Shown: positions 1 to 10,570 of the stretch, piece after piece
Layout of the letters: each line of letters begins with the position of its first letter
Numbering within the stretch: the first letter of the stretch is position 1
DNA from: Mesostigma viride
Taxonomy: Eukaryota; Streptophyta; Mesostigmatophyceae; Mesostigmatales; Mesostigmataceae
Assembly: GCA_009746045.1 (NCBI GenBank)
Contig: RPFO01001075.1
Location: 729,561 to 793,560 of the forward strand
Reading direction: 5' to 3'
Length of the DNA: 64,000 nt
Position numbers and translations under genes: made by a program
The notes under the pieces: generated by a model
Database searches by the model: none
Seen by the model: the letters and a program-made list of their open reading frames with translations, nothing else
What the model was told of the DNA's origin: nothing

Positions 1-410
1 CGGGGGAGCGGCCGCGGGAAAAGTGCCCGCACGCGCGCGATGAGAGGTGGGAGGGTCGGCGCCTGGGAATGGAGGGAGAACGCGGTCGGGGCAGTGACGG
101 GTGTGTGTGCTGTGTGAGGGCCGTGGAAGTGGGCGGTGGCTGAGGCGCGAGTAGGGCGGCAGGGCCGCGGACAGGGGCGATACGCGTCTCGCGTGACTGC
201 GCGCAGGACGCGCATGGTCGAGTCGGTACGCGCGCGGGAGGGAGGGAGGGCGGGAGGGAGGGAGGGGAGGGCCGGGGGGGGCGCAGGGGGAGGGAGGGAG
301 GGAGGTACGTGCATCGGTGGGGATCGGTCCGGATGTGCCCGGATCCGGACGGCGGTACCTGTCGCGCACTCGCGAGGATCGGACCGGACGGCACTGCGAT
401 GGCTTCGAGG
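1..410. other. GC-rich, G-rich low-complexity flank
   Basis: The stretch is very GC-rich and includes a GGGA-type run around 236-304. I see no conserved domain in any frame. It ends at about 411, where similarity to the LINE begins abruptly, so it is probably the flank of a rearrangement breakpoint. Confidence 0.5.
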
Positions 411-708
411 GGGGCGCTACCGGTTTTGATGTGTTCCATAGCTGTGGTGGCCTCTTCCATGGAGGGGATTTGATCGAGTTCCTGCTGTTGAGCTGGTGTA
501 AGGCGACGGGGAATGGCATGTAGGATTTTTTGCATGGCGGCAGATGAGTCAGGATGGGGTTCGTTTAGAAAGAGAGCTGAGTAGTAACGGTGACCACTCT
601 GTAGAATGGAGGTGATGTCTCGGTGGCTGCCGTGTTCGTCTTGGATTTCCGTGATAGAGGAGTGAGCTTTAGGGGTAGGAATCAGAGCAAAGAACTCTTT
701 GGTCATTC
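411..708 (-). pseudogene. LINE copy A fragment: region before the RT core
   Basis: The minus strand matches the protein start of the RT region in LINE copy B: the same MTKEFFALIPTPK stretch can be read in both. It holds the linker between endonuclease and reverse transcriptase and has no catalytic residues. It is cut off from its 5' half by the insertion that starts at 709 and ends at the breakpoint near 411. Confidence 0.8.
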
Positions 709-833
709 ATGTCCCACGTAGCTCCCACAAAAACCAGCATCTTCATTAAAACAATAAGTGGAAGCATACATGTGACACTAATTGACATGCCCGGAGGCAC
801 GCCGTTCAAGGCCCTTCATGAAGTACGTTGCCC
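709..833 (+). repeat. Shared 5' block of the tandem units (copy 1 of 2; copy 2 at 1289-1413)
   Basis: The 125 bp at 709-833 and 1289-1413 are identical as far as I can read. Each copy opens at ATGTCCCACG just after an ATTC and contains the ubiquitin-like reading frame. Confidence 0.85.
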
Positions 834-942
834 TAGAGGCAACCAAGACACGGGTGGGTGGGTGGGGAGCAAAGAAAGAGGCCGACAAAACCAGCCAGAG
901 CGGCTTTTAGTCGCAAAACCTCCCTTATCCCTAGCTAACTGA
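709..942 (+). CDS. Short ORF with a ubiquitin-like N-terminal stretch
   Basis: The 77-residue ORF starts at the first base of the inserted unit. Residues about 10-40 contain SIFIKTISGSIHVTLIDMP, which resembles the first beta hairpin and helix start of ubiquitin-fold proteins (the IF-V/I-KT-L/I-T/S-G pattern). After residue 42 the frame runs into unit-specific sequence and ends. The same start is repeated at 1298-1441. No GG tail and no complete ubiquitin fold follow, so if the similarity is real this is a fragment or a captured exon. The match is short and could be chance. Confidence 0.35.
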   Translation: MSHVAPTKTSIFIKTISGSIHVTLIDMPGGTPFKALHEVRCPRGNQDTGGWVGSKERGRQNQPERLLVAKPPLSLAN

Positions 943-1284
943 CGTCATTAAACCCTTATGTTTAGTGGATGCTAGTAAGACGCTAACCGTACAGACCGGG
1001 GGTAGAATATCCCGAATCTGCACGGCTAGTATTAAATAATGCGTAGGTTGTTCTTTTCAGGGGCACTGCACCTCACGCCCCGTTCCGCCCGGGTATAATC
1101 AACCCAAGCGCGGAACGCACATTTTATTTAATTCATTTTTCAACCATGCACTATATTGCATCTCCTAATCACAAAAGCTCTAGCCAAACAGCTACGAGTA
1201 AACACTACGACCTATAAGCCGCTCATCCAGCGGCCCCTTGTTCCCGCATTCACGTATAGAAGAAACTCCGTTCAAAGAACCCCG
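867..1284 (+). repeat. Shared 3' block of the tandem units (copy 1 of 2; copy 2 at 2254-2671)
   Basis: The 418-bp blocks at 867-1284 and 2254-2671 have the same length and read as the same sequence. Both end in CCCCG just before an ATTC. No protein domain is evident. The near-identity suggests recent duplication of the whole unit. Confidence 0.85.
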
Positions 1285-1407
1285 ATTCATGTCCCACGTA
1301 GCTCCCACAAAAACCAGCATCTTCATTAAAACAATAAGTGGAAGCATACATGTGACACTAATTGACATGCCCGGAGGCACGCCGTTCAAGGCCCTTCATG
1401 AAGTACG

Positions 1408-1815
1408 TTGCCCAATCACCCCCGCCCTGGCTTTCCCTTGAAGCCGCACTCCACCTTGCTCGTTGTCACAAGTGACCGCCCTGCCGCAAAACGGGAGCCC
1501 CCCCACATCGGGAGGCGTGTGCCCGGCGGCTGTGGATGCATGGCCAGGCCCAAAAAGGCCCAGCGCATTTGCACTGCGATTGCGCACGGCCAGCCTATCA
1601 TGACCCCTCTCGGGGCCCCGAGTCGGTACCGCTGCTATGGCCGTCTCCCCATAGACCCGGGGTGCTTCGAGAAAAAACGTGGACCTAGCCCAGGCCCCGC
1701 CAGCCCGGATGCCCGAGGCCACAGCCCCAGGCACCTGGCTGAACGAGAGTCCGTTCAGCCAAGACCGCATTCCCCCCCGAGGTTTCTATGCGTGGGGAAA
1801 AAATTTCTAGCTTAG
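1408..1815 (+). CDS. Hypothetical ORF in the middle of unit 2
   Basis: A 135-residue Pro/Arg-rich open frame lies in the part of unit 2 missing from unit 1. The GC-rich composition leaves frames open on both strands here, so coding status is doubtful. I recognise no domain. Confidence 0.15.
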   Translation: MPNHPRPGFPLKPHSTLLVVTSDRPAAKREPPHIGRRVPGGCGCMARPKKAQRICTAIAHGQPIMTPLGAPSRYRCYGRLPIDPGCFEKKRGPSPGPASPDARGHSPRHLAERESVQPRPHSPPRFLCVGKKFLA

Positions 1816-2856
1816 GCGCTTTTCCCATCGCCGTCCCCAGCCCCAACCACCCCCCCCTCGGCGGAAGGCAATTGCAAAGTTTGCTGGCCAGCAGCAATTT
1901 CCGAAGAAAAAGCCGCAGGCCGCGGACCGAGACACGGGTCGCCAGTGCCAGCCATCCGGCTCCAACCCGGGGTGCAAGCATCCCCAGGTACGGAGCACCA
2001 GCTCGCGCACTGGGCCGACCAAGCGACAGTTGAGCACCTGTCACGGCATCCGGCCCACCAAAGACCCCAAGCTGGGGAAAAGGTGCGGACCGGAGGTAAT
2101 CATTTCCTTTTCTTTTAGTTAACCGAGCGAGGAACTACGCCTGGCCGGTTAACAACTGGAAGTCTCACCACTGGCCAAGTGGCCAGTGCAACCAGTGCTT
2201 TTGGGATTTTGCTCCGCAGCACCCATAGCTGCGGCTGCCGCCGCAACGACAACGAGCAAAGAAAGAGGCCGACAAAACCAGCCAGAGCGGCTTTTAGTCG
2301 CAAAACCTCCCTTATCCCTAGCTAACTGACGTCATTAAACCCTTATGTTTAGTGGATGCTAGTAAGACGCTAACCGTACAGACCGGGGGTAGAATATCCC
2401 GAATCTGCACGGCTAGTATTAAATAATGCGTAGGTTGTTCTTTTCAGGGGCACTGCACCTCACGCCCCGTTCCGCCCGGGTATAATCAACCCAAGCGCGG
2501 AACGCACATTTTATTTAATTCATTTTTCAACCATGCACTATATTGCATCTCCTAATCACAAAAGCTCTAGCCAAACAGCTACGAGTAAACACTACGACCT
2601 ATAAGCCGCTCATCCAGCGGCCCCTTGTTCCCGCATTCACGTATAGAAGAAACTCCGTTCAAAGAACCCCGATTCTTTCTCCTACCTGGTGCCACCATAG
2701 ATTTTCTGAGTCTAGTGCTAATGTGTGACGCTCGAAACGTAGTTTGTCCAGTTCGGTCTGAGCTCTTTGAAGTTTTGTTAGTTCCGATTGATACAGGGTA
2801 GGCTTCGCTTGGAGTTTATTCAATATGCGTTGGTAGTACCGATAGTCCTGTCCTTT

Positions 2857-3963
2857 CTAGCGGCGGATATTGTGTGAATACAGTTGGGAAAATTCTAGAA
2901 TGTTAGCTAGGCCCTCCTGCATCCAGCTGCAGCAGTCGGTGTAGCTACCCTTGCTGGCTCTCCACGACTGCCAGCGTGTCATGATCTCAAAGTAGTACTT
3001 ATCGTCCGCGAGTAGGTGTTTGTTTAAGCGGGGAATGCCGGGGCCCCGGGCGGAGTTGGTGTGATGGGCAAGGGTAACGATGAGTGGGTAGTGATCAGAA
3101 AAATTAACAGAACGGTCGACCGATGCGTAGCAAACTAGGTCCGCCCATGCGGGTGTGATGTAGATTTTATCAAGACGACGAGTAGTGCGTACATTTAAAC
3201 GTGTGGCCAGCCAAGTGGGCCCGTGGTCTCGTGAGCGGATGACATCCTGTAAGTTCAGGTCCATGATCTGTTTACTGAAGGCCGCTGTGCGTATAGGGGG
3301 GTGTTCATCCAGGTCTATATTGAAATCGCCCATCAACACAATTTCGAACCCCTGTGAGATAAGGTCAGCGGCCATTTTGAAAAGGGAAGGGTAGAATGAG
3401 GCTTGATCCGTTGGCTCGGTTGGGGCATATACACTAATAATGTATCCCTTATTTCCTGCCCATGTAATAGACTGCCGCGTCCAACGGCCCTGCCATCTAG
3501 CCGCCGCTGTGTCGGTAGCTATAGCCCAGTCCTGGCATGTCAGCGTGGGGTTGGGAGGTTTACGGTATTGAATGAGGGCAGTGCCCCCTTGTGTACCGCG
3601 TTCCCATGCCCAACGGTGAACTGTCCTAGGTGCAAGTGCTCTAGCAGCTCTAAGGGCTGTGCGTGTGGCAGCTTCTTGGATTTTATGTTCCTGCAGTCCT
3701 ATCCAAATTTCATGCGAGGGGCCCACGTAACGCTCGAGCAAGTTGTGTAATGCATTTGCTAATTCTCGTGTGCGAGGTATTCGCTGTCCCTGCCCTGGTG
3801 TGTGTGACCCGTATGTGTTCAGCCCCCTGACATTCCACGATACCAGTGTTAGTTGACTCATGTCATTGCAGGGCTCCAGCGGACCAGGCCGGGTAATTTC
3901 CGTGTAGGTCCCCATGGCGAGGTGAGGTTGGACCTGCGAAAGGTGAAAGACACGGCACAACAT
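2857..3963 (-). pseudogene. LINE copy A: APE-type endonuclease ORF
   Basis: This 368-residue reading frame is an exonuclease-endonuclease-phosphatase domain, the nickase that starts target-primed reverse transcription in LINEs. The signature residues are all visible: WNVRGLN (N44), LQEHK (E92), the SVYAPTEP block (Y179), GDFN (D213, N215), the LDKIYI block (D265) and SDH (D290, H291). The core therefore looks intact. The frame ends at a TAG just after RR. Reading on in the same frame past this stop gives the linker found at the start of LINE copy B, so the stop looks like an inactivating mutation in a longer ORF2. The start could also be the methionine at residue 35, just before the domain. 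Confidence 0.88.
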
Positions 3964-4531
3964 GAACAGGGCGTGGGCGTGAGATAGTCATTAAAAGAGA
4001 GACCTACTGTGCAGTGTGCTGTGAGCAGAACCAAAGCGATTGGAAAGGCTGCATTACACCCACGTTTGGGTAATGGCAGCAGGTATTGAGAAAAGTCGAT
4101 ATGGAGGTGTCTTAGTGATCGCGGATCACTTAGTGTGGCGATAACTATTCCATAGTCATTGCGCCGGAGAAAGGGTAACCGAGGGTACAGGAGGTCACGC
4201 TCCAAGGAGACTACTCGCCCACCCAGGTGGAGGGGCCCAGGCCAAGTCCATCCTGCCGATGGGTTTTCGAATCCGAGCCGTGGCTCACTGACCAAATGCC
4301 ATAATGGGGTAGCCGTCACTAGAAACAGTGAGGCGAGGGGCGGACTTACGAATTTCGTAAGGCCTGCTCCTTCTACCCACACGTTTCAAGTGACGGCTAG
4401 CTTTTCCGCCCCTCAAAAGAGATGGCTAGACGTACCTTTTCGTGCTGAATCCGAATCTGCCCTTTGTTTCGCGTTTAGATTACTACGTAAGGTGCTATCT
4501 CGTCCGCCGTCAGGGCCACCATAGCCAGGTT
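3964..4531 (-). other. Probable 5' leader of LINE copy A
   Basis: This 568-bp stretch lies upstream of the endonuclease ORF on the minus strand and ends at the palindromic array. A minus-strand frame of 174 residues (4382-3858) is open through it but shows no coiled coil, zinc knuckle or RRM that would mark a LINE ORF1. I treat it as untranslated leader, with a diverged ORF1 as the alternative. Confidence 0.4.
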
Positions 4532-4756
4532 AGCTGGCGGGGAACTTATATCTGTCTCACCGAGTGAGACAACGGCTAGCTGGGAACTAATATCTGTCTC
4601 ACCGAGTGAGACAACGGCGCGCTGGGAACTACTATCTGTCTCACTTGAGTGAGACGACGGCGAGCTGGGAACTACCCGTTGTCTCACTCGAGGGAGACAA
4701 CGACGCGCTGGGAACTAATATCTAGCTGTCTCACTAGAGTAAGACAACGAAGCGCT
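4532..4756. repeat. Palindromic ~43-bp tandem array
   Basis: There are five imperfect units, each with GCTGGGAACTA followed by a palindrome of the form GTCTCAC-nn-GTGAGAC and then AACG. A sixth unit lies at 8183-8233 beyond LINE copy B, which inserted into the array. The array sits directly upstream of LINE copy A and may be its promoter monomers. Confidence 0.8.
4741..4756. repeat. 16-bp target-site duplication of LINE copy B (partner 8175-8190)
   Basis: The 16-mer AAGACAACGAAGCGCT occurs exactly at both edges of LINE copy B and belongs to the palindromic array on both sides. A duplication of this length is typical of target-primed reverse transcription. Confidence 0.92.
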
Positions 4757-5231
4757 CGACGAACTACGTTTCGAGCGTCACACATTAGCACTAGACTCAG
4801 AAAATCTGTGGTGGCACCAGGTAGGAGAAAGAATGACCAAAGAGTTCTTTGCTCTGATTCCTACCCCTAAAGCTCACTCCTCTATCATGGAAATCCAAGA
4901 CGAACACGGCAGCCACCGAGACATCACCTCCATACTACAGAGTGGTCACCGTTACTACTCAGCTCTCTTTCTCAACGAACCCCATCCTGACTCATCTGCC
5001 GCCATGCAAAAAATCCTACATGCCATTCCCCGTCGCCTTACACCAGCTCAACAGCAGGAACTCGATCAAATCCCCTCCATGGAAGAGGCCACCACAGCTA
5101 TGGAACACATCAAAACCGGTAGCGCCCCGGGGTCGACGGTCTGCCTATTGAATTCTGGAAAACGTTCTGGTCCCTTCTACACATCGATTTTTACGAATGT
5201 ATTCTTGAAATTTGGCGGCACGGAAAGGTGA
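4757..5231 (+). pseudogene. LINE copy B: linker and start of RT region
   Basis: The first open piece begins in the linker and carries MTKEFFALIPTPK, matching the minus-strand fragment at 411-708. It runs to SAPGS, the conserved start of RT region 0 (normally a K-x-PG-x-DG block). Just after this the true frame moves by one base: the next frame reads GLPIEFWK at about 5137, the usual continuation. The frameshift lies at the CCCCGGGG run near 5128-5132. Nothing in this piece is catalytic. Confidence 0.75.
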
Positions 5232-6415
5232 GCGGCAGATGGGCTGAATCTGCGCTTATCTTACTGTACAAAAAAGGAGACAAGACTCTATGGAAAAACT
5301 ACCGCCCAATCCGTCTCCTTACGGTAGCGTACAAAATCATCAGTAAAATAATCCAACGACGCTTATACACCGTCCTAGACTTCCTCATTGGTCCGGAGCA
5401 AGTGGGCTTTAGGGCCAATCTCCACATCAACGACAGCATTACCCTCATCATGGACATTGTGGAAAAAGCCTGGCGCGACGATATAGAGGGTTTCATATTG
5501 TTCTGGGATTTTGAAAAAGCCTTTGACCGTATGTGCTGGGAATACCTCGAACACATTCTAACCGCACTAGGATTTGGCCCACAACTCATGACCGTCATTA
5601 TGGGTATGATCAAATCCCTGGCTTGGTATTTACTAATAGACGGACACAAATCAGCGACCGGCGCTAGCTCACGATCGCTACCACAAGGAGATTGCATGTC
5701 CCCTATTCTATTTCTCCTGGCCCACGCAGGACTCTACTGGCTACACCAGAACGATCCTCGCATTCGGGGCTTCCCGACAGGTAACGGTAAAGGTATATTC
5801 CAAACGGCTTATGTGGATGACACAACAAATGTTTGTATCTCTCTGCCTGAAGTGCATGCTGTCATGGAGAATATCACTACCTATTCTGTTGCCACACAAC
5901 AACGATGCAATGTGCTCAAGTCCACGGGACTGCATATCGGCAAAACCAACACCCTACGCTACGCCCTCCCCAACCTGGCTGTGACCTGGGTCAAGCCGGG
6001 GGATCACCACCTTTTGCACAATTGTCCCATCGGCTGCACACCCGAGGGACGCTTGGCTGAACAACGTTCTTTCATGTATGATGAAACCAACCACGTGGGC
6101 AAGCTTGCAGGCGTTCTCCTTACCGCAGGGCGCTGGGGGGCCGTCCACCGCATGAGCCTACGAGGGCGAACCCTGATCGTCAACCAACTGTTGTTCTCTA
6201 AGGTCTTGTATTATTGCCAAGCACACCCACCCAATGATGCCACCACACAGCTCATCCAACGCCTTGGCAGCAATTTTGTCTGGAAACAGAAAGGCTTAAT
6301 CTCCCACACGGTCCACGGATGGATCAACAGAGAGATGTCCTTCATGTCATGGGTGCACGGGGGCCTCGGGCTCCACAAGTTACATACAATGGCGTCTGTG
6401 GTCGCTGTATGCTAA
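5228..6415 (+). pseudogene. LINE copy B: reverse transcriptase core
   Basis: The 395-residue frame holds the RT fingers and palm: NYRPI (residues 24-28), the first catalytic aspartate in LFWDFEKAFD (91-100), the LPQGDCMSPILF block (151-162) and the catalytic YVDD box (195-198). Order and spacing match LINE reverse transcriptases of the L1/I-like type. The frame really continues from the piece before it. It ends at 6415 because of a second one-base shift near 6400; the neighbouring frame reads WSLYAKQV across the gap. The catalytic residues are intact. Confidence 0.88.
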
Positions 6416-6419
6416 ACAA

Positions 6420-8054
6420 GTGATATCCGTTTTTATGGGAGTTAACACACACCCTGGCTGCATGCTTGCACGTGAAACGCTAGCCTCTCTTTCCACCCAT
6501 GCTAGTGGCACCTCGTGGCAACTGGGGGCGGGCATACTGGGCAGCACCCTTATTTCGTACAAAGGACTCCCATGGTACTGGCAGCGCATATGGACAGGTT
6601 ACAATAAGCTCAAGCCGGGTCGCCTAGTCTTTCCTACTACTCGAGAGGAGGTGGCACGGCAGCCACTCTTTTTTAATGACTTAATCACAGACGCTACTAA
6701 CAAGCCCCTCGGCACTCTCCACGGACACAACCCGTATGATGGCTTTCTGCGCGCGTCACCGCCGATTGTCAGGGTGCTGGACCTCTACCTGGGGCACGGC
6801 GCTACGTATCGACGGCTCAGCTACGACGAGGTCAGCACTTGGGTCTCCCACATGCCCTCCCTGCAAGCGTGGCAAACTCTTATAAGTGCGATACCAGCTG
6901 CGTGGCATGCATTGATGACTGCCCCACGCAAGCCAATTATAACCGGCGACTGGGTTAGCTTCTACGCCGACGGAGTCACGCCTGCGTGCAAGGGTTTAGT
7001 CGTGACGGTTCTGCCACATGAGGGGCTCCAACTACAACTGCTGGAAGCTATTTCTGGCCACAATGGGTGTCTGTATCAACTATCCACCTTATATGCGTAC
7101 ACGCCAGCTTCCCAGTGTCACCGCATACGCGTAGTCCCATGGTCGGTGCCAAGATCTTGCATGATCCAGCCGGACCCATTATCCCCGGTTGAGAGCATTA
7201 CATGGCTACACGTGGGCAACACACGGCTCGATCTACTACATCTGGACCCGGTTGAATTTGGATGGGTCTTAACCAAGGGGGACATCAGAACCAGCAAATG
7301 TATCTTTGAGTACACCGCAGATTGGGGTTATGATATCTTGTTGCATACGTACCATCAGCCCCATCCGAGCCGAGCCCGCTGGGGAATACATTGGCCGGGC
7401 TACACTTGGGTTAAGATGATTACCCTGGCGGTAGACCACCCTCTCGTGGACCGCAGGGCCACTGATGTACAACATCTTTTGATGCATAGGGCGATAGGGG
7501 TCTGCGCTACGCTCCACGAGCGTTTTGGTCATGATGCATCATGCCTGTGCACGCACCCTAGTGAAACCATTGAGCACAGGTTTCTTTACTCTAATCTCCC
7601 AGGGGTTTGGAAGTGGCTCATTAACATCTGGGCCGCATGGACGGCATCGCCACCCACTCTCCCAATTAGCGTGCGTACCATCATTTTCGGTATTGCTGGC
7701 ACACCAGGGACCGAGCTTTCAGTTTCCCAAGCAGAATGGATATGGCTACGCACTACTATGCTATACGCGATCTGGACCATACGCAACGAGACAGTCTTTA
7801 AGGTCCGCGAGGAGTATACCCGCGGCGGCGTAGTCCGGCGCTTTATATACCTATGGAATGCGGCTATGCGCCGCTACTGGCTGTTAGCTCAAGAACAACA
7901 CAGGGTGTGGGACCCAGGGCCCAATAACGACAAGCCCAGCCCGCTCCAGCTCTTTCATGATCTACTGGGCCGTAATCAGGTATTCACCAGTATGCCTCAT
8001 GGCGACATTACTCAGGTCCAATGGCTTCCCTGGTCTAATAACGCGCCCTATTAG
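6420..8054 (+). pseudogene. LINE copy B: C-terminal region with zf-RVT-like motif
   Basis: The 544-residue frame continues the polyprotein after the second frameshift. Near residues 375-400 it contains CLCTHPSETIEHRFLYSN, like the C-x-C...H pattern of the zinc-binding zf-RVT region at the end of many plant and algal LINE proteins, though the last cysteine seems replaced. A Trp-rich tail follows. I see no clear RNase H domain. The TAG stop at 8054 lies about 120 bp before the 3' end. Confidence 0.75.
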
Positions 8055-8174
8055 CCTTTCACCTGTCACCGCCACACGTGTGTGTGCCCACCTTCATTAG
8101 GATTCGCTGATACTCATTTCCCCTCTCACCTCTTTGGTCCATAATTGGCTAATAAAATATACCCATTTCCCCGA

Positions 8175-8240
8175 AAGACAACGAAGCGCTGGGAACTACC
8201 CGTCATTGTCTCACTCGAGGGAGACAACGGCGGGCTGCTA
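8175..8240. repeat. Right TSD copy and last unit of the palindromic array
   Basis: The 16-bp duplication (8175-8190) is followed by one more unit with the palindrome GTCTCACTCGAGGGAGAC. The array then stops near 8240. Confidence 0.85.
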
Positions 8241-9739
8241 ATTCTGACGCCCAGGGAAAATGGGAAAACAAAGGCGATTCATCTTCAAATAATGGCCGTG
8301 AGCGGTGCCATGGCATGCCGGTGGCAACTACATGCCTAGAGTCTGAAAAGAATGCGAACTTCGATTTCGGCGCAGAAAGAGGGACAGTGCGGTGTGCTTT
8401 CAGGGTGCTTTGTACAATGTTGATAGGTGTATCGTTAGAAGCCTACCATCGAGGCCGGTTTGAATGGAAGACAGTGACATGCATTGAGGTATCTGATTAC
8501 CGGCGCCGCAAAATTCACGTGCATGGTTCTTTGCATATCTCTTAAAGTACTTCGCGTCAGATGAAGCGATGTCAATTAGAATCTGCTGCAGTAGCATGGC
8601 AGTAGCCATGCTGGCACAACATCATCGTTACTGACTTGTTTGCAAGACGTAGCTCCTAAGGCAATAAAATGGGTAACTTCATGGAACGGCAGCCATGACA
8701 GGTAAGTGCGAAATAGACTTGCATTACTGCTTTCATTGAAGAGCGCTATGTCAACCGTTAAGGTTGTAGCCTGCGGTAACCCTCTGCTGCCGTGGGGAGC
8801 TTCATTCCTGATTTTCCAGGTAAATAGGTGTACGTTTATTCCAAATATGCTTCATTCCTGATTTTAACCCTCATGACGGTGGTTTTGTCGGTACTAGGGT
8901 TGTGCCTAGTAACCTAGCTGCATCTTTAATCTAGCTACTCAGTCAAGGTAGCATGACTCTTGTGTCCACGGTTACTCCTATGCACCTCTTTGCGGCCCCA
9001 CGTTCAACTTCCACTACTTACTGCTACACACATGCCTCTCGTGTATCTTGTTCTAGACTGAGGTCAATGCTCTCACCAGCGTATGCCAATGGCACTAAAT
9101 GATCTAGGTTGTTTGACAAGCTCAAGCACCGCAACCACTTCAAGACTGGTAAATATTATGGCAGTATAATGCATGTTTGTCATGTCAGCGGTGTTTTGGT
9201 ATGTGCAATCTGCACTACTTATCATTCAACGGCATGTTGGAAGTTTCTTGTTGTAAGTTACCATGCTTCCCCCTAATTACACATATGAATGAGACAACAT
9301 GTGTCAATTCTTTTCTTCAGGAGATGGTGAACACCGCCAATGCAGAATGGGTCCACGCTAACGATCGCTAGCATTGTGGGGAGGGAAGAACCCTCAGGCT
9401 CCGGGAGAGACCTTTATACTCTCCCAAACCAGCGCCTCCTAAATGAGTTCCATGCCTATCTGTGGCTGGCCTTTCGACCACAGGGAAGCTCTACTGTGCA
9501 TCTGCTGCTTCAAGGCTTTATTGCACCCACAGCACTTGCTAGACTCCCCTAGTGAGCACATGTGGCCTGCCTTGAACCCGTGGCCTGCCTTTCAGGCAAT
9601 GAGAGAAGGGAGTGTACTTTGCCCTCCTCAGTTGATGTGCATGATCCAGTTAGTTATAGAGTTATCTGGCCTGCCTTAGGATTAGTTAGTATAGTCTCTA
9701 GATAGATAGCATAGAACCGGTAGGACTGCTTGCCCGCAT
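8241..9739. other. 1.5 kb with no recognised feature
   Basis: Only short open frames occur, on both strands, and none shows a domain. A short phrase, GCTTCATTCCTGATTTT, is repeated near 8800 and 8850. No element ends could be found. Confidence 0.5.
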
Positions 9740-9960
9740 CCCTCCCTCCCTCCCTCCCTCCCTCCCTCCCTCCCTCCTCCCTCCCTCCCTCCCTCCCTCC
9801 CTCCCTCCCTCCTCCCTCCCTCCCTCCCTCCCTCCCTCCCTCCCTCCCTCCTCCCTCCCTCCCTCCCTCCCTCCCTCCCTCCCTCCCTCCCTCCCTCCCT
9901 CCTCCCTCCCTCCCTCCCTCCCTCCCTCCCTCCCTCCCTCCCTCCCTCCCTCCCTCCCTC
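9740..9960. repeat. CCCT tetranucleotide microsatellite
   Basis: This is a run of CCCT with occasional CCT interruptions. It encodes low-complexity Pro/Ser/Leu or Glu/Gly/Arg frames, which I do not treat as genes. Confidence 0.95.
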
Positions 9961-10330
9961 CACTATACTATAAACTTACGGCCCGTACACGTATACGGTA
10001 CGTATACGGTACGTAAACTTTACTTCAATATACGACAAAAAGTATACGGGCCGTAAAGTTTACGGCCCGTATACTTTTTGTCGTATACTTTAGTAAACTT
10101 TACTTTAGTATACGAAAAAAAGTATACGGGCCGTAAAAATTACTACCGTATACTTTTTGTCGTATACTTTAGTAAATTTTACTTTAGTATACGACAAAAA
10201 GTATACGGGCCGTAAACTTTACGGCCTGTATACTTTGTGTCGTATGCTGCAGTAAATTTACTACCGTAAACGACGCAAAGTATACGGGCCGTAACATTTA
10301 CGGCAAGTATACTTTGTGTCGTATGCCTTA
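9961..10330. repeat. Palindromic satellite with GTATACGGGCCGTAAA
   Basis: The region is built from the word GTATACGGGCCGTAAA and its reverse complement. Forward copies lie near 10052, 10121, 10199 and 10279, and inverted copies near 9975 and 10060. Neighbouring copies can pair into hairpins. Units are spaced about 75-80 bp apart. Confidence 0.8.
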
Positions 10331-10450
10331 CAGGCCATTTTTTACGTCCACTTGGCGTCCACTAGAATTAATGTCACGCTACGTACACGCCGCGTACACC
10401 GAACCGAGCCTAGTACGGGGCCGTAACCGAAACGGCCCCCGGTTACGGTC

Positions 10451-10475
10451 TTGTTGTTGTTGTTGTTGTTGTTGT
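10451..10475. repeat. Short TTG microsatellite
   Basis: About eight TTG units. The same run followed by GTCCCACGCCGC recurs at 10989-11018, so a small block was duplicated around the TTCTTG array. Confidence 0.85.
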
Positions 10476-10570
10476 TGTGTCCCACGCCGCACATGGGCAG
10501 CAGAGAATCTATACTGGCCGATATGGTTTTGTACTTGTCCCGTTCTAGGTACGGCACAGAGCGGTTGCGT

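Larger units (their letters stand above)
709..2671 (+). mobile_element. Tandem pair of short mobile-element-like units in LINE copy A
   Basis: The insertion splits LINE copy A at the 4-bp sequence ATTC, found at 705-708 and 2672-2675, and again between the two units at 1285-1288. Unit 1 (709-1284, 576 bp) and unit 2 (1289-2671, 1383 bp) begin with the same 125-bp block and end with the same 418-bp block. They differ only in the middle: 33 bp in unit 1 and about 840 bp in unit 2. I see no terminal inverted repeats, no poly-A tail and no TG...CA ends. The superfamily is unknown. Unit 1 looks like an internal deletion derivative of unit 2. Confidence 0.7.
411..3963 (-). mobile_element. LINE (non-LTR retrotransposon) copy A, interrupted and 3'-truncated
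   Basis: Read on the minus strand, this copy runs from an endonuclease ORF (from 3963) through a linker to the start of the reverse-transcriptase region. It is broken by an insertion at 709-2675 and resumes at 708-411. The pieces 2676-2740 and 411-708 are the reverse complement of about 4770-4835 and 4830-5125 in LINE copy B, which shows they were once contiguous. The copy stops at 411, before the RT catalytic core. LINEs normally lose their 5' end, so this loss of the 3' part implies a later deletion or rearrangement. The leader probably extends to about 4531. Confidence 0.85.
4757..8174 (+). mobile_element. LINE copy B, 5'-truncated, with TSD
   Basis: The 3418-bp insertion is bounded by a perfect 16-bp duplication. 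It starts inside ORF2, in the linker after the endonuclease, which is the usual 5' truncation. It covers the whole reverse transcriptase and C-terminal region and about 120 bp of 3' UTR. The 3' end carries AATAAAATAT but no poly-A run. The coding part is broken by two single-base frameshifts (near 5130 and 6400), so this copy is dead unless those are assembly errors. Confidence 0.92.

Noticed and set aside
709-2671. DIRS/PAT-type split direct repeats
   Set aside because: The block order A-B-A-B looks similar, but the second A and B are separated by about 840 bp and no tyrosine recombinase or RT is present.
4255-4290. Sequence like a tRNA T-loop / pol III B box (GGGTTTTCGAATCC)
   Set aside because: The flanking bases do not pair into a T stem and no A box or acceptor stem lies at the right distance, so a tRNA or SINE promoter is not supported.
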